A DNA stretch of 64,000 bases from Strongyloides papillosus. Its lineage: Eukaryota > Nematoda > Chromadorea > Rhabditida > Strongyloididae. Positions 21,472 through 34,700 of this stretch are shown here, one piece after another. The DNA is taken from assembly GCA_005656395.1 (NCBI GenBank), contig SRSI01000009.1, positions 2,232,001 through 2,296,000 of the forward strand, given 5' to 3'. A program made the translations under genes and the position numbers. Numbering within the stretch: the first letter of the stretch is position 1; every line of letters begins with the position of its first letter. The notes below the pieces were generated by a model that was given only the letters and a program-made list of their open reading frames with translations, was not told the origin of the DNA and did no database searches.

Positions 21472-22928
21472 CTAATAGGAAGTAAAATTATTTAATCTAT
21501 ACATTTTTAATCCTCCATTTCGAGTGCCAAATACAACAAAACCACTATTTGGTGAGAAGTCAACACAAGTCATCTTAGTTCTCGACCTCATCTCTGATAT
21601 ATGTGGAAAATTTTCATACGTCGTTCCAGAACCAATATTATATAGTCTCATTTGCATATCTTTAAAAGTCGACCCATAGGCTAGTATTTCTGAAGTATTA
21701 TTAAATGATAATATATCACCAGCAGTTACAAGATTTGAAATTGTGTGAATTGGTTCTAGAGAAGAAGCAAAATCCGCAATTTTTGCCCTGGTGACATCAT
21801 AAATATTAATAAAACCTGTGTTACTTCCACAAGCTAGAAACTGGTCATTGTAAGAAATAGCAATTTTGCTTCCATGAACGCATCCTTTATCTATGAATGC
21901 ATTTTGCTCACTGCGTGATGTCAAATTCCAAATATAAACATTGCCATCTTCTGTAAATCCATATATTTCATTCCTAGTATTTTTCGAAAAAGTAGCAGAA
22001 ACAACTCTAGATGAAGCAATAAATGTGGCAACAACTTCAAAAGTATTTGCATTTAAAATATATACTTCAGAAACATCACCTAATAATGCAACCAATGTAC
22101 CGCATGAAGAGACTGTGAATTGACCAGAACTGAATCTTTTAATGCTTTTTGGAATAAATGTTTCATCAACAGTCCCATTTAAAATATCATATAAGTATAG
22201 ACATGAAGATTTGTGACCGCTAGCTATGATCTTCGTTCCACCAGCAAAATATTCAGCATTAATAAGTCTAAAATTTTTAATACTAATGTGTTGAAGATAA
22301 TTATCCTTTTCAATTTTTTTTAAATTATCCGCTTCACAAACTTTAAATAGAGATATCTTTCCTTTACTAGATGCAACCATAAGCACAGGTTTTGAGGGAT
22401 GAAATTTTACTGAAGCTACAGGTTTACTTGTATGATATCCAAGACTTATATCCTTAATTTGATTAAAATTTATTACTTTAACTCCAAGTCCTTTTTGTGT
22501 TTTTATATATTTACCAGCTTTCTTAGACAACATTGATGATGCTTTGTCCAATTCATCATCATCAGAATCTGAATGGCCATCTAAATTTGGTTCCTTTTTT
22601 TTGGCCCATGAATATTTGTTAATGTTATTTTTAACATAATTTTCACGAAACCTTTTCTTTTTCTTTATACTATCATCTTCATCATTAGATGATTCATCCT
22701 CCCATACTGATGCCTTCTTTTCAACTTTCTACAAATAAAATATACTTGATTATTTAGACTTAAACTTACACTTATTTTTTCCGAAGCATCGTCATCTTCA
22801 TCACTTTCACTAGATGATAAAAAATGTTGATCTAGAAAAATTTTTTTAGTTAGCTTTTCTTGATATTCTTTTTCTTCTTCTGTTAGCATTCGCTTCACTG
22901 TTTTTTTAGCAGTGGTATCAACATCCAT
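21472..22928 (-). CDS. utp-18: UTP18, U3 snoRNP/SSU-processome WD-repeat protein
   Basis: Exons complement(22770..22928) and complement(21472..22728) with a 41-nt phase-0 intron give 471 aa. The N-terminal 150 residues are charged with acidic clusters (SSSESDEDDDASE, NDEDDS). A WD40 propeller follows from about residue 165 to the end, with blades such as KPVASVKFHPSKPVLMVASS and MTCVDFSPNSGFVVFG. The combination of acidic N-terminus, WxxKK-type segment and C-terminal propeller ending in GGLKMYRLNNF matches UTP18. It acts in the nucleolus in the UTP-B module, needed for 18S rRNA maturation. It is transcribed away from RBM19, which acts in the same pathway. Confidence 0.9.
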
Positions 22929-23143
22929 TGTGACGAGAAATGATTTGTCCTAATTGTATTTACTATCAACAATGATATTAAAAGAAATTATATTTTCAAA
23001 ATTGTCATCACTATTCCAAAGGTTACAATTTTTCGTGATAAGAGTTATTAAGATTTAAATAATTTTATTTATAGTTTCTTATATGATATTATTGTTATCA
23101 TTTTTTTCAAATATTTCTAATTTGTGTAAAAAAATAATAAAAT
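22929..23143. promoter_or_regulatory. Shared promoter region of UTP18 and RBM19
   Basis: 215 nt between two divergent start codons, both of SSU-processome genes. It is A/T-rich with no exon. A single bidirectional promoter is the simplest reading. I see no single recognisable motif to name. Confidence 0.5.
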
Positions 23144-25697
23144 ATGTCACGCGTTATTGTTAAAGGACTTCCTAAAAATTGTACTGAAGAACGTTTAAGA
23201 AAGTTTTTTAAAAATTGTGGAACTCTTACTGATTGTAAACTGAAATATTCAAGTGATGGTATTTTTCGTCAATTTGGTTTTGTTGGATTTGAATCGGAAG
23301 ATTTCGGTAAAAAAGCAATTAAAGAATTAAATGGTACATTTATGGGCACAAGTAGAATAGTTGTAAGTTTTAAAATAATTTGAACAATAGGTAATTGATT
23401 TTCAGGTTGAAGAATGTAAATCTTTTTCTGACGAAAATAAACCTCGACCATGGAGTAAGTATAGTAAAGAAAGTAGTGCTTACAAAAGATTGCACCCTGA
23501 TGAAACACCTGACAAAAATGTTAAAAAAATAAAACTTAGTAGTGAAGAGGAAAGCAAATCTAATATTGATTCAAAGTACGAAGAATTTTTAAAATTCAAT
23601 AAAGTCAATGTTTCAAAGGATAATAATTCCAATAAAAAACCAACAATATCAGATGTTGAAATATTAAAAAATATGATATTAAGTTTTACAGGAAATAAAA
23701 AGGATTCTTTGATATTTAGAGGTTTATCTCCAACAGTAAAACAAGCAAATTTCAAGGAATGGCTTTCTCCAATAAGGTTTAAATCTCTAGAAATAAAACG
23801 AGGAAGTGAAGAGACATTTATGATTGTTACATTTGAAAAAAATACAGATTTAAGACGTGCTTTAAAAAGGGATAACCAATTTTTAGGGGGTGATAAAATT
23901 AGAGTTATAAAATTCGCCCACCAACAAGATACTAACTCAAAAAATAATAAAACTGAAGAATCTTTAGCGATTAAACAAGAAAATGAACGAATAATAGAAG
24001 AACAAACACAAAAAATTCTAGACACAGGACGACTATTTATAAGAAATTTACCGTATGTTATCGAAGAAGCTGATATAAGAGCACTTTTCATTAAATACGG
24101 AGAAATTGCTGACTGTGAAGTTATTATTGATAAAAAGACTGGTCGTAATAAAGGATATGCTATGGTAACTTATGTTTTTCCTGAAAATGCAGTGGATGCA
24201 TTTACAAAACTAGATGGAACTATTTTCAAAGGAAGAATGCTTCATATATTACCAGGAGAGGAAAAGACAGAAAAAACTGAACTTCAAGCAGAAAATCAAT
24301 TTGGTTTATCTAAATTCCAAAAAGAAAAGCAAGCAAAGTTAAAAGCAACCGCTGGAAAGACTTATTCTTGGAATATACTTTTCCTTGGTCCAAATGCTGT
24401 AGCAGAAACGCTAGCTAAACGTTTAGAAGTTGATAAATCAGAAATTTTAACTGGAGATGGTGATCAAAGTGCTGGTGTTAAACTTGCTTTAGCAGAAACT
24501 GCTTTAGTTAGAGAGACTAGAGATTTTTTGATTAAACATGGAGTCAAATTGGATAGTTTTTCTAATCCTGCAGCTAAAAGAAGCAACGTTGTAATAATAG
24601 CTAAAAATTTACCTTCTAATTTTGATAAAGAAGAGTTGAGGCGCATGTTTGCTTACTATGGTGAAGTTAAAGATGTATTAATGCCATCTGAACATTCTGT
24701 CAGTGCACTCGTTATAATGGGAAATCCAGTAGACGCTAAAGCAGCTTTCTCTAATCTAGCATATTCCAGAGTTAGAAGTCAACCATTATACCTTGAGTGG
24801 GCACCATATGATGTTTTTGAAAACTCTAATACTTCTGATAAAGACACTGAAACATGTAACACTGAAGATAATGAAGTTAAAAAAGATATTAAGAAAAGTG
24901 ATTTGTCTGCAGAAGAGAAAAAGAATTTGAGACGTAGTAAAAAGTATCAAAAAATTAAGGAAGAAGAAAGTGAAGATATAAAAATGGAGGAAGATACTGA
25001 AAACGAAGAAGAATTAGAGGATGAAGAAGAACTTGAAGATGAAGAAGAGCTTGAGGATGAGGAAGAAGAAATCGATGACCAAGATGGTAATGATGAAATC
25101 GCTGATGATGTTCCTGAATATGAAGACAATGCTCGAGTTTTTGTTAAAAATTTGAACTTTGAAACTACTGATGAGACACTGTATAAAGAATTTGCCAAAA
25201 AATATAATGTTCACTCTGTTGTTGTAAGTAGAAAAATTGATGTTAAAACTCAAAAACACACGCTTTCTATGGGTTTTGGTTTTGTTCAATTTTACACAAA
25301 TGAAGATGCTGCTGATTGTGTTAAAACACAACAGGGTATGCTTATTGACGGACATTCTGTGGAATTAAAATTATCAATAAAAGAAACTGAAAATGTAGAA
25401 AAAGAACGCAAGAAAGTTGACCAAAATGAACAAGGTGATTGTACTAAAATTATGGTAAGAAATATTTCATTCGCTGCTTCCATTAAAGAAATACGGGCAT
25501 TGTTTCAAAGTTTTGGAAATGTTAAAGATGTTAGGATTCCAAAAAAGATGGGTTCAGGTGGACATCGTGGATTTGGTTTTGTTGAGTATATGTCCAAAAG
25601 CGAGGCGAAACATGCTTTTAATAGTCTAGTTCATTCAACTCACTTTTACGGTCGTCGTTTGGTATTGGAATGGGCACATGAAAGTACCACAGAGTAA
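23144..25697 (+). CDS. rbm-19: RBM19/MRD1, six-RRM pre-rRNA processing factor
   Basis: Exons 23144..23362 and 23406..25697 with a 43-nt phase-0 intron give 836 aa. Six RRMs are recognisable: about 2-75 (RVIVKGLPKN), 173-240 (LIFRGLSP), 271-350 (GRLFIRNLP), 469-545 (VVIIAKNLP), 648-735 (ARVFVKNLN) and 751-830 (TKIMVRNIS), the full set of RBM19/MRD1. An acidic linker of EE-L-ED-type repeats precedes RRM5 and is encoded by a short tandem repeat near 25010-25075. The protein binds 35S/47S pre-rRNA near U3 sites and is needed for 18S release. An earlier AG at 23389-23390 could be an alternative acceptor, but 23405 keeps the frame. Confidence 0.95.
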
Positions 25698-26578
25698 TAA
25701 ATAGAATTGTTTTTTGTTATAATTTAAAATTTGTAATTATATGTTTTTGTTATTGTTTTTAATGTTAAAATGTATAGATGAAATAATTTTCTATATATTT
25801 CAAAATTATTAATATATATTTTTATAGTTGTTAATATTGATAAAAATTTGTTAAACACAACATCATCACTTTTGTTATAACAAATTTATTTTAACTTTAT
25901 ATAAATTTTTGTTAACCACCGACATTTTTCTACTTATCTTTACAAAAATATATTTTGAAAAATATTTTATTTTCTGATAATTAATATAATTTATATTTTC
26001 TGTCTATTATTATTTTATTGTCAAGTCAGTATTTTTAGCTAATTATTATGTACATTCAAAATTGTCATAGAACAACATTCCCAAATTATTGAACAATCAT
26101 AAGTTATATGAGTAAGAAATTGTCATTATGAGTATGAATCACTGTACAATCACATTAATAACAAATCTAACATACCAACTCTAATGTCATCAAAAAAACA
26201 TCATGAGCAATTAAAGGATTTCCCAAAATGTTAAAAATATTAATTCAAAATCAGAGTCATACATCGGGAAACATTCATTCCCACTAAAAAACAAACAGAA
26301 GCGATATTGTTGGAAACAAAAAGTACAAGCATATAATGTTTTCCCAAGTAGGATGGAGAGATGTTTTATTTATTTTATAATTCATGGCAAAAATCTTCTC
26401 AATTATATATTTTATTTATAAAACGCATGAAAATTATATAATAAAATAATTGTTAAATAAATAAAATTTCTTATTTTTAAAAATATTGAAGCCACAGGTA
26501 AAAAACAGACTTGGAGTTTTTCATTGTCGAATATTGAACAGCCTTGGTCATCCCAAAAACTGAATGGAATTATAAAAT
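25698..26578. other. Intergenic, convergent 3' ends of RBM19 and profilin
   Basis: 881 nt, A/T-rich on the left. The part from 26040 to 26350 is more mixed in composition and probably belongs to the profilin 3' UTR. No coding exon or RNA gene recognised. Confidence 0.45.
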
Positions 26579-27022
26579 TTAGTATCCTGAATCGGTGAGG
26601 TAATTAGCTAATTTCTCAACAGCAGAGCGAACTTCAGATCCAACAGCATTTTCACCTTCGTAAACAGCAATAAGAATAGCTGAAAAAAGAAAATAGAGAT
26701 TGTATATAGATAACAATACCATACCTGATTTTGTCTTAGCAGCAAAGAAACCACTTTTATCCTTCTTTCCAAAAATGAGATTTTCCTCTGTTCTTGGGAC
26801 AATATAATGAACGCCCTCCAAGTCAGCACCAGTTGTTGGAACAGCAGTTATGTTATCAAAAAGACTTGCAAATTTTTTCAACTCTGGTTCAATAACATTA
26901 AACAAAGCAGCACCTTCACTGTGAGCCCATACAGAAGCATCTGGATATCCAATAATAGCGGCCTTTTTAATTCCATCAGAAGATGACATAAGATTGTCAA
27001 TATAAGCATTCCATCCAGACAT
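26579..27022 (-). CDS. pfn: Profilin
   Basis: Exons complement(26725..27022) and complement(26579..26679) with a 45-nt phase-1 intron (GTATGG...TTTCAG) give 132 aa, the usual length for nematode profilins. It opens with the profilin signature MSGWNAYIDNL and has AAIIGYPDASVWAHS, the GVHYIVPRTEENLIFGKK strands and the C-terminal helix VEKLANYLTDSGY. Profilin binds actin monomers and poly-proline proteins and feeds formin-driven filament growth. The conserved N- and C-terminal helices that form the poly-proline groove are both present. Confidence 0.95.
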   Translation of the reverse strand: MSGWNAYIDNLMSSSDGIKKAAIIGYPDASVWAHSEGAALFNVIEPELKKFASLFDNITAVPTTGADLEGVHYIVPRTEENLIFGKKDKSGFFAAKTKSGMVLLSIYNLYFLFSAILIAVYEGENAVGSEVRSAVEKLANYLTDSGY

Positions 27023-28020
27023 GATTATTAGATCGTAAAGTTTTCTAAAAGTACTAAAGTATATAATGACAACAAAAAATTCAACTTCGTCTAAAACAAC
27101 TAAAAGTTGTAACGCTTGTTAAATAAAGTACTCTTAAAATTGGTAATCTGAACGTTCCAAACAGTGTCAGCGACAACGCTTCACCGTACCAACAACCAAA
27201 TATACATTTATACCAAACTCGACATTTGTTGCGTGCACCAGCGCGGCATCAAAAACAATACGGAGGTCATAGAAAACGATTTAGCCATTTGAATAGATTA
27301 AAAAATGTAAATTGTATGCTACTACTGCTACTAAGAGTGGAATGGGTATGCAAATGAACATATAATACATATATATAACATTGTGAAATAGATAATTCTA
27401 GAACATTAAACAGTGCACCATCTATGAAAAACAGTCAAGAGTATAGATTAAAAGATTAAAACAGGTGAAAAAGTTTCATACTTTTTATCTATAATTAAAA
27501 AAATCTAAATCTAACTTACAGGGCAACTAAAAACCAACGAACGAAGGAACTACAAATAATACAAAATCAAATTTAATCGTTATCGAAAAAGATATGCGCC
27601 CTACTCTTGTTAACAAAAATAATCACAAATAAAAATGTTCACATTTTTTACAACCTATTAAAATGTTGGAATATTAATAAAATGACAAAAATGATGACAA
27701 AAAATTAAGACAAGCAATGACAAACCTTGCAGGGAAAAAGATCGATTTGGTATATTGTTTAAACAATGAAATGACAATTCTTTAGCGGACGCAGAATAAA
27801 AAATCATCAAAAGAGTTTATTGTGTAAGAAATTAATAATAATAGACATATTTTATACCATAATAATACTTTTTTGGTTATGGAACTTGGTGTAAGTCAGA
27901 GTAATTTCGATACATTAATATCTTATTGATGATATAGAAATTTAAAAGTGTACAATATTGACAAATGATTATCCAATATTAAACTATTTGGTATTTTGTT
28001 TAGAATTGAGTAGAAATAAT
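27023..28020. other. Intergenic, profilin promoter and LMX1-gene 3' region
   Basis: 998 nt between two minus-strand genes. 27150-27300 is clearly less A/T-rich than its surroundings (for example GCGTGCACCAGCGCGGCATC) and lies 130-280 nt upstream of the profilin ATG, so it is the likely promoter. TATAAAT occurs near 27216 on the minus strand. I tested it for a tRNA-type B box and saw none. Confidence 0.45.
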
Positions 28021-29922
28021 TTAAAAATCAAAATAAGTGTTATGCATATTATATAATTTTGCTATTGGATAATCGTGATTTGAATCAACGGATTTCCCCT
28101 TGTTATCATCTATGAATTCATCTTCCGAGTAATTTTCATCAGATTTGTAGGACGGACTGGATGAGTTTCTATCATCTAATTTACCAGATGAGTCGTTTCC
28201 TAGATCTCCATCAATGGAATTATCGTTACCGACACCATCGTGTTTCTTCTTGATTTTTTTTATTTTAGCTCTTTGATTTTGAAACCAAACTTGGACTACT
28301 CGAACAGATAAACCAGTTTCTTTAGCTAATTGCTCACGTACTTTTCTACAGGGTTTGGCACTTTTTTCAAATGCTACTTTAAATGCTTTTCTTTGTTGAT
28401 TATTCAATATGGTTCTTGGCCTTTTTGAACCTTTACCGTTAGAGTCAATAATATCATTACAATAAAATGGAAGTGAATGTTGTGGAATATAAAGATCTAT
28501 ATCAATGCCATTATTTGGCATTCCATATCCTAATGGAATTCCAGTTGTTTGTAATTGAGGTTTCATATATTTATTTGTCAAAGAACATCCCATAATTGTT
28601 GTATAGTCCACGGAACAAACAACTTCACCTTCTAAAAGGTGAATTATTTCACCTTTCTCCATAGTCCTTTGACAGTAAATACATGTAAGACATTGTGGAT
28701 GGTAGTAATCGTTGTTTATTCTTTGAACATAATCAGATGCATTCAAGTTAATTTGACAACGCTTACATTTTTTGGTAAAAAATCTTAAATGATAAGATTG
28801 ATAATATTAAGATCATAAATCATGATGTATATATATATATTTATTATGATAGTCCCTTTATAAAAACTCATCCTAAGCAAACAAATTATTACTATTTGCT
28901 TCTCTTTCATTTTTATTATATATATTTAATGAAATAAGAAAACTAAACTATTTCTCTATGGCACATTAATAAAATATATTATTATGTGTTGTTTCATCTG
29001 GCAGATACCATAAGACATTTTCTATATTTACATTTACACAATAAAAATTACTATATTTGTTTAGCTGGATATTGTCTAAGATAATGATCGTAAAATATTT
29101 AATGTTTGGAAGCCAAATTTTAATATTATGGAAATATAAGAATTCTACAAAATGAAGAACACTTACAATAAATTAAAAATTAATTAATTACTTTTAATGA
29201 CTATAAAAATAAAAAATATTATAACTTAAATATATTTTTGTTAACTATGTAACAACGTATCCCTATAAATATAATTTTAATATGTTCTTAGAAAGAAAAA
29301 TTAGAAATTTTAATATTATAAATATTAAATCTATCTAAAAGATGAAGAACCACTTGAATATCTATTTCAAGTATTTATAATGGCACGTGAATTTACTATA
29401 CCTCTCCTGATAATCATTTAAGACTCTAATTTATTAAGAGTCATTGTACATGCAATAAATGGGATAAACTTATTTTATTGAATATTTAAAAGTAAATTTA
29501 TAAGCTTACATAATATAATCATCTTTACAGTATATTTGTCCATGATTAAAAAAACAGGTTAATGAATCAGAAAGATTTTTTTGGCATTTTGAACAACTAA
29601 GACAGCTATTATGGTAATAAAGATTATCAATCATACAACAAAATCTTAAAATTTATTTTATATAATACATTAACAATAATAATTACTTACTTATCAGTTA
29701 TTTCAAAATTACAAATCTGGCATTTCTCTTCATTAAGATTAACTTTTTTTAATTCAGTTATATTCTCTTTAAAAAAAAACAAGAATAATTAAAAAAAAGT
29801 ATAGACAAACCTTTTGAATCATTTTTGTTTTCTATTATCTTAATGAAACTTTCTTCTTTTTTTTCGGACATAGAAAATAAATTGAAAGAACTTTGAAAAT
29901 TAGTTGAAAAATTTACATTCAT
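28021..29922 (-). CDS. lim-6: LIM-homeodomain transcription factor, LMX1 class (lim-6-like)
   Basis: Four exons, complement of 29811..29922, 29691..29766, 29510..29644 and 28021..28783, give 361 aa. LIM1 (CQIC...YYHNSCLSCSKC...YCKDDY) and LIM2 (CKRCQ...YYHPQCLTCIYC...VCSVDY) precede a homeodomain (KRPRTILNNQQRKAF to WFQNQRAKIKK) nearly identical in pattern to LMX1A/B. The extreme C-terminus IAKLYNMHNTYF also matches the conserved LMX1 tail. In C. elegans the class member lim-6 specifies neurons and excretory/uterine cells. The third intron is 726 nt, by far the longest in the gene, and could hold enhancers. ATG 29922 and an ATG 17 codons later are both possible starts. Confidence 0.93.
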
Positions 29923-31762
29923 ATTAAGAGTTAAATATATTTATCAAGTCTAAGAAAGCTATAAAAGATGGTAAACACTACTGGTAATAAATTTTTGTTA
30001 GCAATATTACTGTAACAATAAGACATGCCCATTTCTTAACATAAACAAATGACAGCCGCCTCTTATAACGATATTGGCATAACAGTTATAAAGAAATGCT
30101 TTTCTTTTTTAATTGGCTTTTTAGTAATAGTAATAGGAAGTCATGTTATGCAATTGAATGTCATGATGAAGATTAAAATAGGTACAAGAGATATGTTTTT
30201 ACTTCAAAAAAAATTCAAGTGGTCTATTTCCAGCTGCATCAAACTATCTACAAACCTCCTTTTCATTTGTAAATGAAAGTTGCCATGTGCTAAATTTGAC
30301 AGTATCAGTGACAGATAATGCCTTACTTTTGACAATAAATAAGAAAAATTACCCTTCATTTAAGTATTAGTTGAATATATATCATGTTTTATCAAATAAT
30401 ATTGTACATCTTGTTAAATTTAAAATGAAATTAGTTATTTTTTAATTAGATCTTAATTCAAGTTTAACTTATTAAAGACAAATATTTTATATTTACACAA
30501 TTTTAAACAATAGTTTTAAAAAAGAAGCTTTAATAAATAGTTTTGAACCTTTATGAGATATTTTTTAGTAAAATAATAAAATATAATGATGGATTATTAA
30601 AAAAATATTTTTCATAATAAGGAAAATATGATTTTGAAAGTTTTCCGAATATCCATGTTTTCTTTTATTTTATAGTGAACATAAAAATGAAAAATTAATA
30701 ATTTTATCATATGTAAAGAAAAAATTTCTTATTTCCACAGCATTTAAAAAAATACAAAATATGTTATTTATAGTTTTTTTTTGTTAATTTCTTTAACAAT
30801 TAAATGATAATAGCATTATTTTTATAGATTGAATAAATTAATACAAAAAAATCTTCTTGTTAATATAATATATCTTATCATTATCCAAATAATTATTTGA
30901 ACATTATTCATAGTAATTAAAAATTCTTAGCAGACCATCAAAATTTTTGATAAATGTAGTTTTTATTATAATTTAAAAAATATTATAAAAAACTTTTATA
31001 AAATGCCGTAATTGTTTAATATGATTATTATCAAATATTTTATTAAAACATAATAATCTAAAAGCTATAGTATTTTATGGATTCTAATATTGCTTATTTT
31101 AAATTTGCCTTTAGAATAATTTTTATATTATGAATTAAAATTTATCCTTTAGACATATTAATAGACATGCTAATATTTGGATTTGTAATATGTATGAAAA
31201 TTATAAGGAATATGATGCAAAATTATGCAATACTGTTGTGTCTACAAATTAATGCCTATTATTATAATTACAACAAAATTATTTACAACTTTAATAATAG
31301 AATAAAAGCTAATCCTGTTGACTACTGAAAATTCATTAAAAAACTAGTGCACAAAGAATTATAAGAACAATTTTTCCATAAATTTTACGTATTCTGTTAT
31401 TATTTACTAAACTTATGATGTATGATAAACTAAAGTAAGAACTAAGAAAACTATAAAGATTAAAAATTATTCTCATACATCATCGGTAAATAGAAATTCC
31501 TAATAATAAAAAGAACCAATCAAAATTAAATAATAAGTTATAACTTTATTTACTTTAGAATAAAAAACAATTAAAGAAAATCATGATAATGCATTTTAGA
31601 TAAAACAATAATAATCGTTTAAATGTAATAAGTGGAATTATTTTAATATAAAGGAAAAAAAAAGAAAATTAAAAATACAGTTATCCATGAAAATTAAAAA
31701 TATATAATGAACACTTTGCCTTATTTATCTGTAGTACATATCTTTATAAACAAAATCATACA
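29923..31762. other. Intergenic, LMX1 upstream region and RPB1 3' side
   Basis: 1.84 kb. 29990-30310 is richer in G/C than the rest and lies directly upstream of the LMX1 start, so it is the likely promoter. A 75-codon frame at 30049-30276 with one hydrophobic stretch overlaps it but has no other support. 30400-31760 is A/T-rich with nothing I can name. Confidence 0.45.
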
Positions 31763-34700
31763 TTAATACATATCATCTTTCTTCTTCATCATAGGTGAGT
31801 AACTTGGACTTGTTGGAGAGTACATCGGTGAAGCTCCTCCGGGACTGTATGATGGAGATGATGGTGAATAAGTTGGACTTGTAGGACTGTATGCAGGTGA
31901 AGTCCCTCCTGGGCTATAAATCGGAGAAGAAGGAGAATAGCTTGGACTGGTAGGGCTATAAGCTGGTGATGTTCCACCAGGACTGTATGCAGGTGATGAT
32001 GGAGAGTAACTTGGTGACGTTGGTGAATAACTAGGACTTGTTGGACTATATGCTGGAGAAGTCCCACCAGGACTGTAAGCCGGAGATGATGGTGAATAAC
32101 TTGGAGATGTCGGCGAATAACTTGGTGAAGTAGGTGAGTAACTTGGAGAAGTAGGTGAATAACTCGGAGATGTAGGTGAATAACTTGGAGATGTTGGAGA
32201 GTAACTTGGAGATGTAGGTGAATAACTTGGTGAAGTAGGTGAATAGCTTGGAGATGTAGGTGAATAACTTGGAGATGTTGGGGAGTAACTTGGAGATGTT
32301 GGAGAGTACATTGGTGATATTCCACCGGGACTGTAGCTTGGAGAAGTTGGTGAATACTAAAAGAATATAATTATTAAATGTAAAAGAAAATTTAAAACTT
32401 ACACTTGGACTTGTTGGAGAGTAATTAGGCGAAGCAGGACTATATCCTCCATGACCAATTTCTTCATATTTTGGTGACAATGCACCTCCTGGACTCATTC
32501 CACCAACTGGAGAGAATCCACCTGATCCATAATCACCACCATAACTAGGACTAAATCCATTATCAGAAGTAGATGGTGAAAATCCAGCACCACCGGGTGT
32601 CATACCTCCGCTACCATGTGGAGACCATGCAGCACCACCCTCCCAACCTGGGGTAACTCCACTATTCCATGGTGTTTGTTGTGGTGATTGTGCATAAGTT
32701 GATGGTGACATAACAGAACTACCGGCGAAGTATGTATCACCTCCAATCATAATATTTGATTGAATTTCCATACCATGTTTACATTTCTCACTATCCAATA
32801 CAAGATCAAAGCATCCAGTTCCCGCTCGTGCTAATTGTCCTAACATAATATTTTCAGATACACCTTTAACAGGATCACATTCAGCATGAATAGATGCTTC
32901 CATCAAGATGTCAACTGTCTCTTCGAAAGAACATCTCATAAGTGCACCAACTTCTTGTCTGTTAATTCCGTGACGTGTGATAGCCATTAAATGTCCTTTT
33001 GCTGTCATTACATCACAAAGTAATGCCAAGTGTCTGTAATTGACATAAGACCCATCAAAAGAGATTACATTATTCATTTCACGCTCGATAGCCTTACGAA
33101 CAGCTTCTATTCCAAGTACTTGGAAAATCTCACAAATATCATTAGATGTTGTCCTTGATGCATCAATATTTTCTTCTGAAAGTACACGTTGGAGAGCAGT
33201 ACCATCAGTCTCAAGAATCCATTCACTAATCTTCTGGAATCCACCTTCTGGCGTAAGTATGACACGTTTTTTATCATCAGTAGTTGGCTTGTGCATGTAT
33301 ACTTTAGAAATAACATCAATTCCTTGTAGTGATAAATCTGTTAGTAGATTATGTTCGATGTATCTTAATAAAATTTCATCAGACATCTGTCCACTATCTT
33401 CAGCCTCAGAACTACTACCCTTAATAATTCTAATACGAACAACAAGATGATCAGCATTGTCATCAGAATAAATAATATCAAGATCATCACCAAAACCGGC
33501 ATTAATTTTACTAGCAACCATTTCCATAGTTAATTTTTTATCGGTCATCTTTCTACTATCTAACTCCAAACGAAGTACCCAAGGATTACAGTTCGCGGTA
33601 TCTTTTTCGTTAATGTCATAGAATACTGGAACCCAATCTCTATCAGCTTCAACAACTGTATCTTTTGGTTCAGGATCATAGTGAATTGATGTATTGGCAG
33701 TGACTTTCTTTAAATTTGTATGTTCAAGTTTGCAGAGAACATCTTTAGCGCATTCTGCATCTTTTGCTGCAGCACCCTTTAGGAATACTGTTAATGAAGG
33801 AGTTTTAGGATTCTTCGATACATTAATAATTTCCTTGAGACGAGGTACACCCAATGTTACGTTCTTAGCAGATACACCAGCGTAGTGGAAAGTATTTAAT
33901 GTCATTTGAGTTGCAGGTTCTCCAAGAGATTGAGCAGCCAAAGCACCAACCATTTCACCTGGTTGAATAATTGCTTGGTTAAAACGAGATTCTATTTCAC
34001 CGATGACCCAATCAAAGGCAGATTGACTAAGTCTATGTTCTTCAGCAACTTTGCGAGAACACAAAACAGATCTAATAAGTGATGAAATCAAAATAGTAGC
34101 ATTGTGTTGGGCTTGTTTTGATATCGAATCTTCTCCTTGTACGATGACAAGTTTATTGCACAATGTTTTAACTTTATTAATAACAGTAATTGGTGATAGA
34201 TCAGTAGGTTCATTGACATTAACATGGAAAATTTTCTTTGCATTCCAAATAAGACGATCCAAATTAACTGGTAAAACAACTTTTGAGTCACCTGTTGGGA
34301 AGATCTTTCTCAAAACCTCACGATCTTTTTCTAATGTGGCAAATTCCTCTTCTATCAAACGTACTGCCTCTGTTGAGGATGTAATGTCATTGATAACAGA
34401 TTCAGTATACCACCTATTTATCATTTTTTCGTTACCAACATCAAGCTTAAATCTTCTCTTAAATTCAAGGGTAGTTGGTTTGATAGTCGGAAGATTTTGA
34501 TTTTCTACCCATTCACCAGCAAGACCATCTTCACCGTAACGCAATTGTACCATCTGACCAATTGAGTTTCTAACTGTTCCATCATAATTAACCATTACAC
34601 TTTCCATAGCTTTAATCAATCTACGTTGAATGTACCCGGTTTCGGCGGTTTTGACAGCAGTATCAATAAGACCTTCTCTACCTCCCATAGCGTGGAAGAA

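Noticed and set aside
24947..25198. Poly-Ser minus-strand frame
   Set aside because: Antisense shadow of the Glu/Asp-rich linker of RBM19.
27150..27300. G/C-richer patch as a possible tRNA or snRNA gene
   Set aside because: No B-box (GGTTCGAAT-like) or cloverleaf stems found; more likely the profilin promoter.
30049..30276. 75-codon plus-strand frame with ATG and one hydrophobic stretch, upstream of LMX1
   Set aside because: No family likeness; frames of this length are expected several times by chance in 64 kb of such A/T-rich DNA, and it sits in the likely LMX1 promoter.
31789..32325. 178-codon His/Leu/Gln-rich frame over the RPB1 CTD
   Set aside because: It is the shifted reading of the heptad-coding repeats, not a gene.
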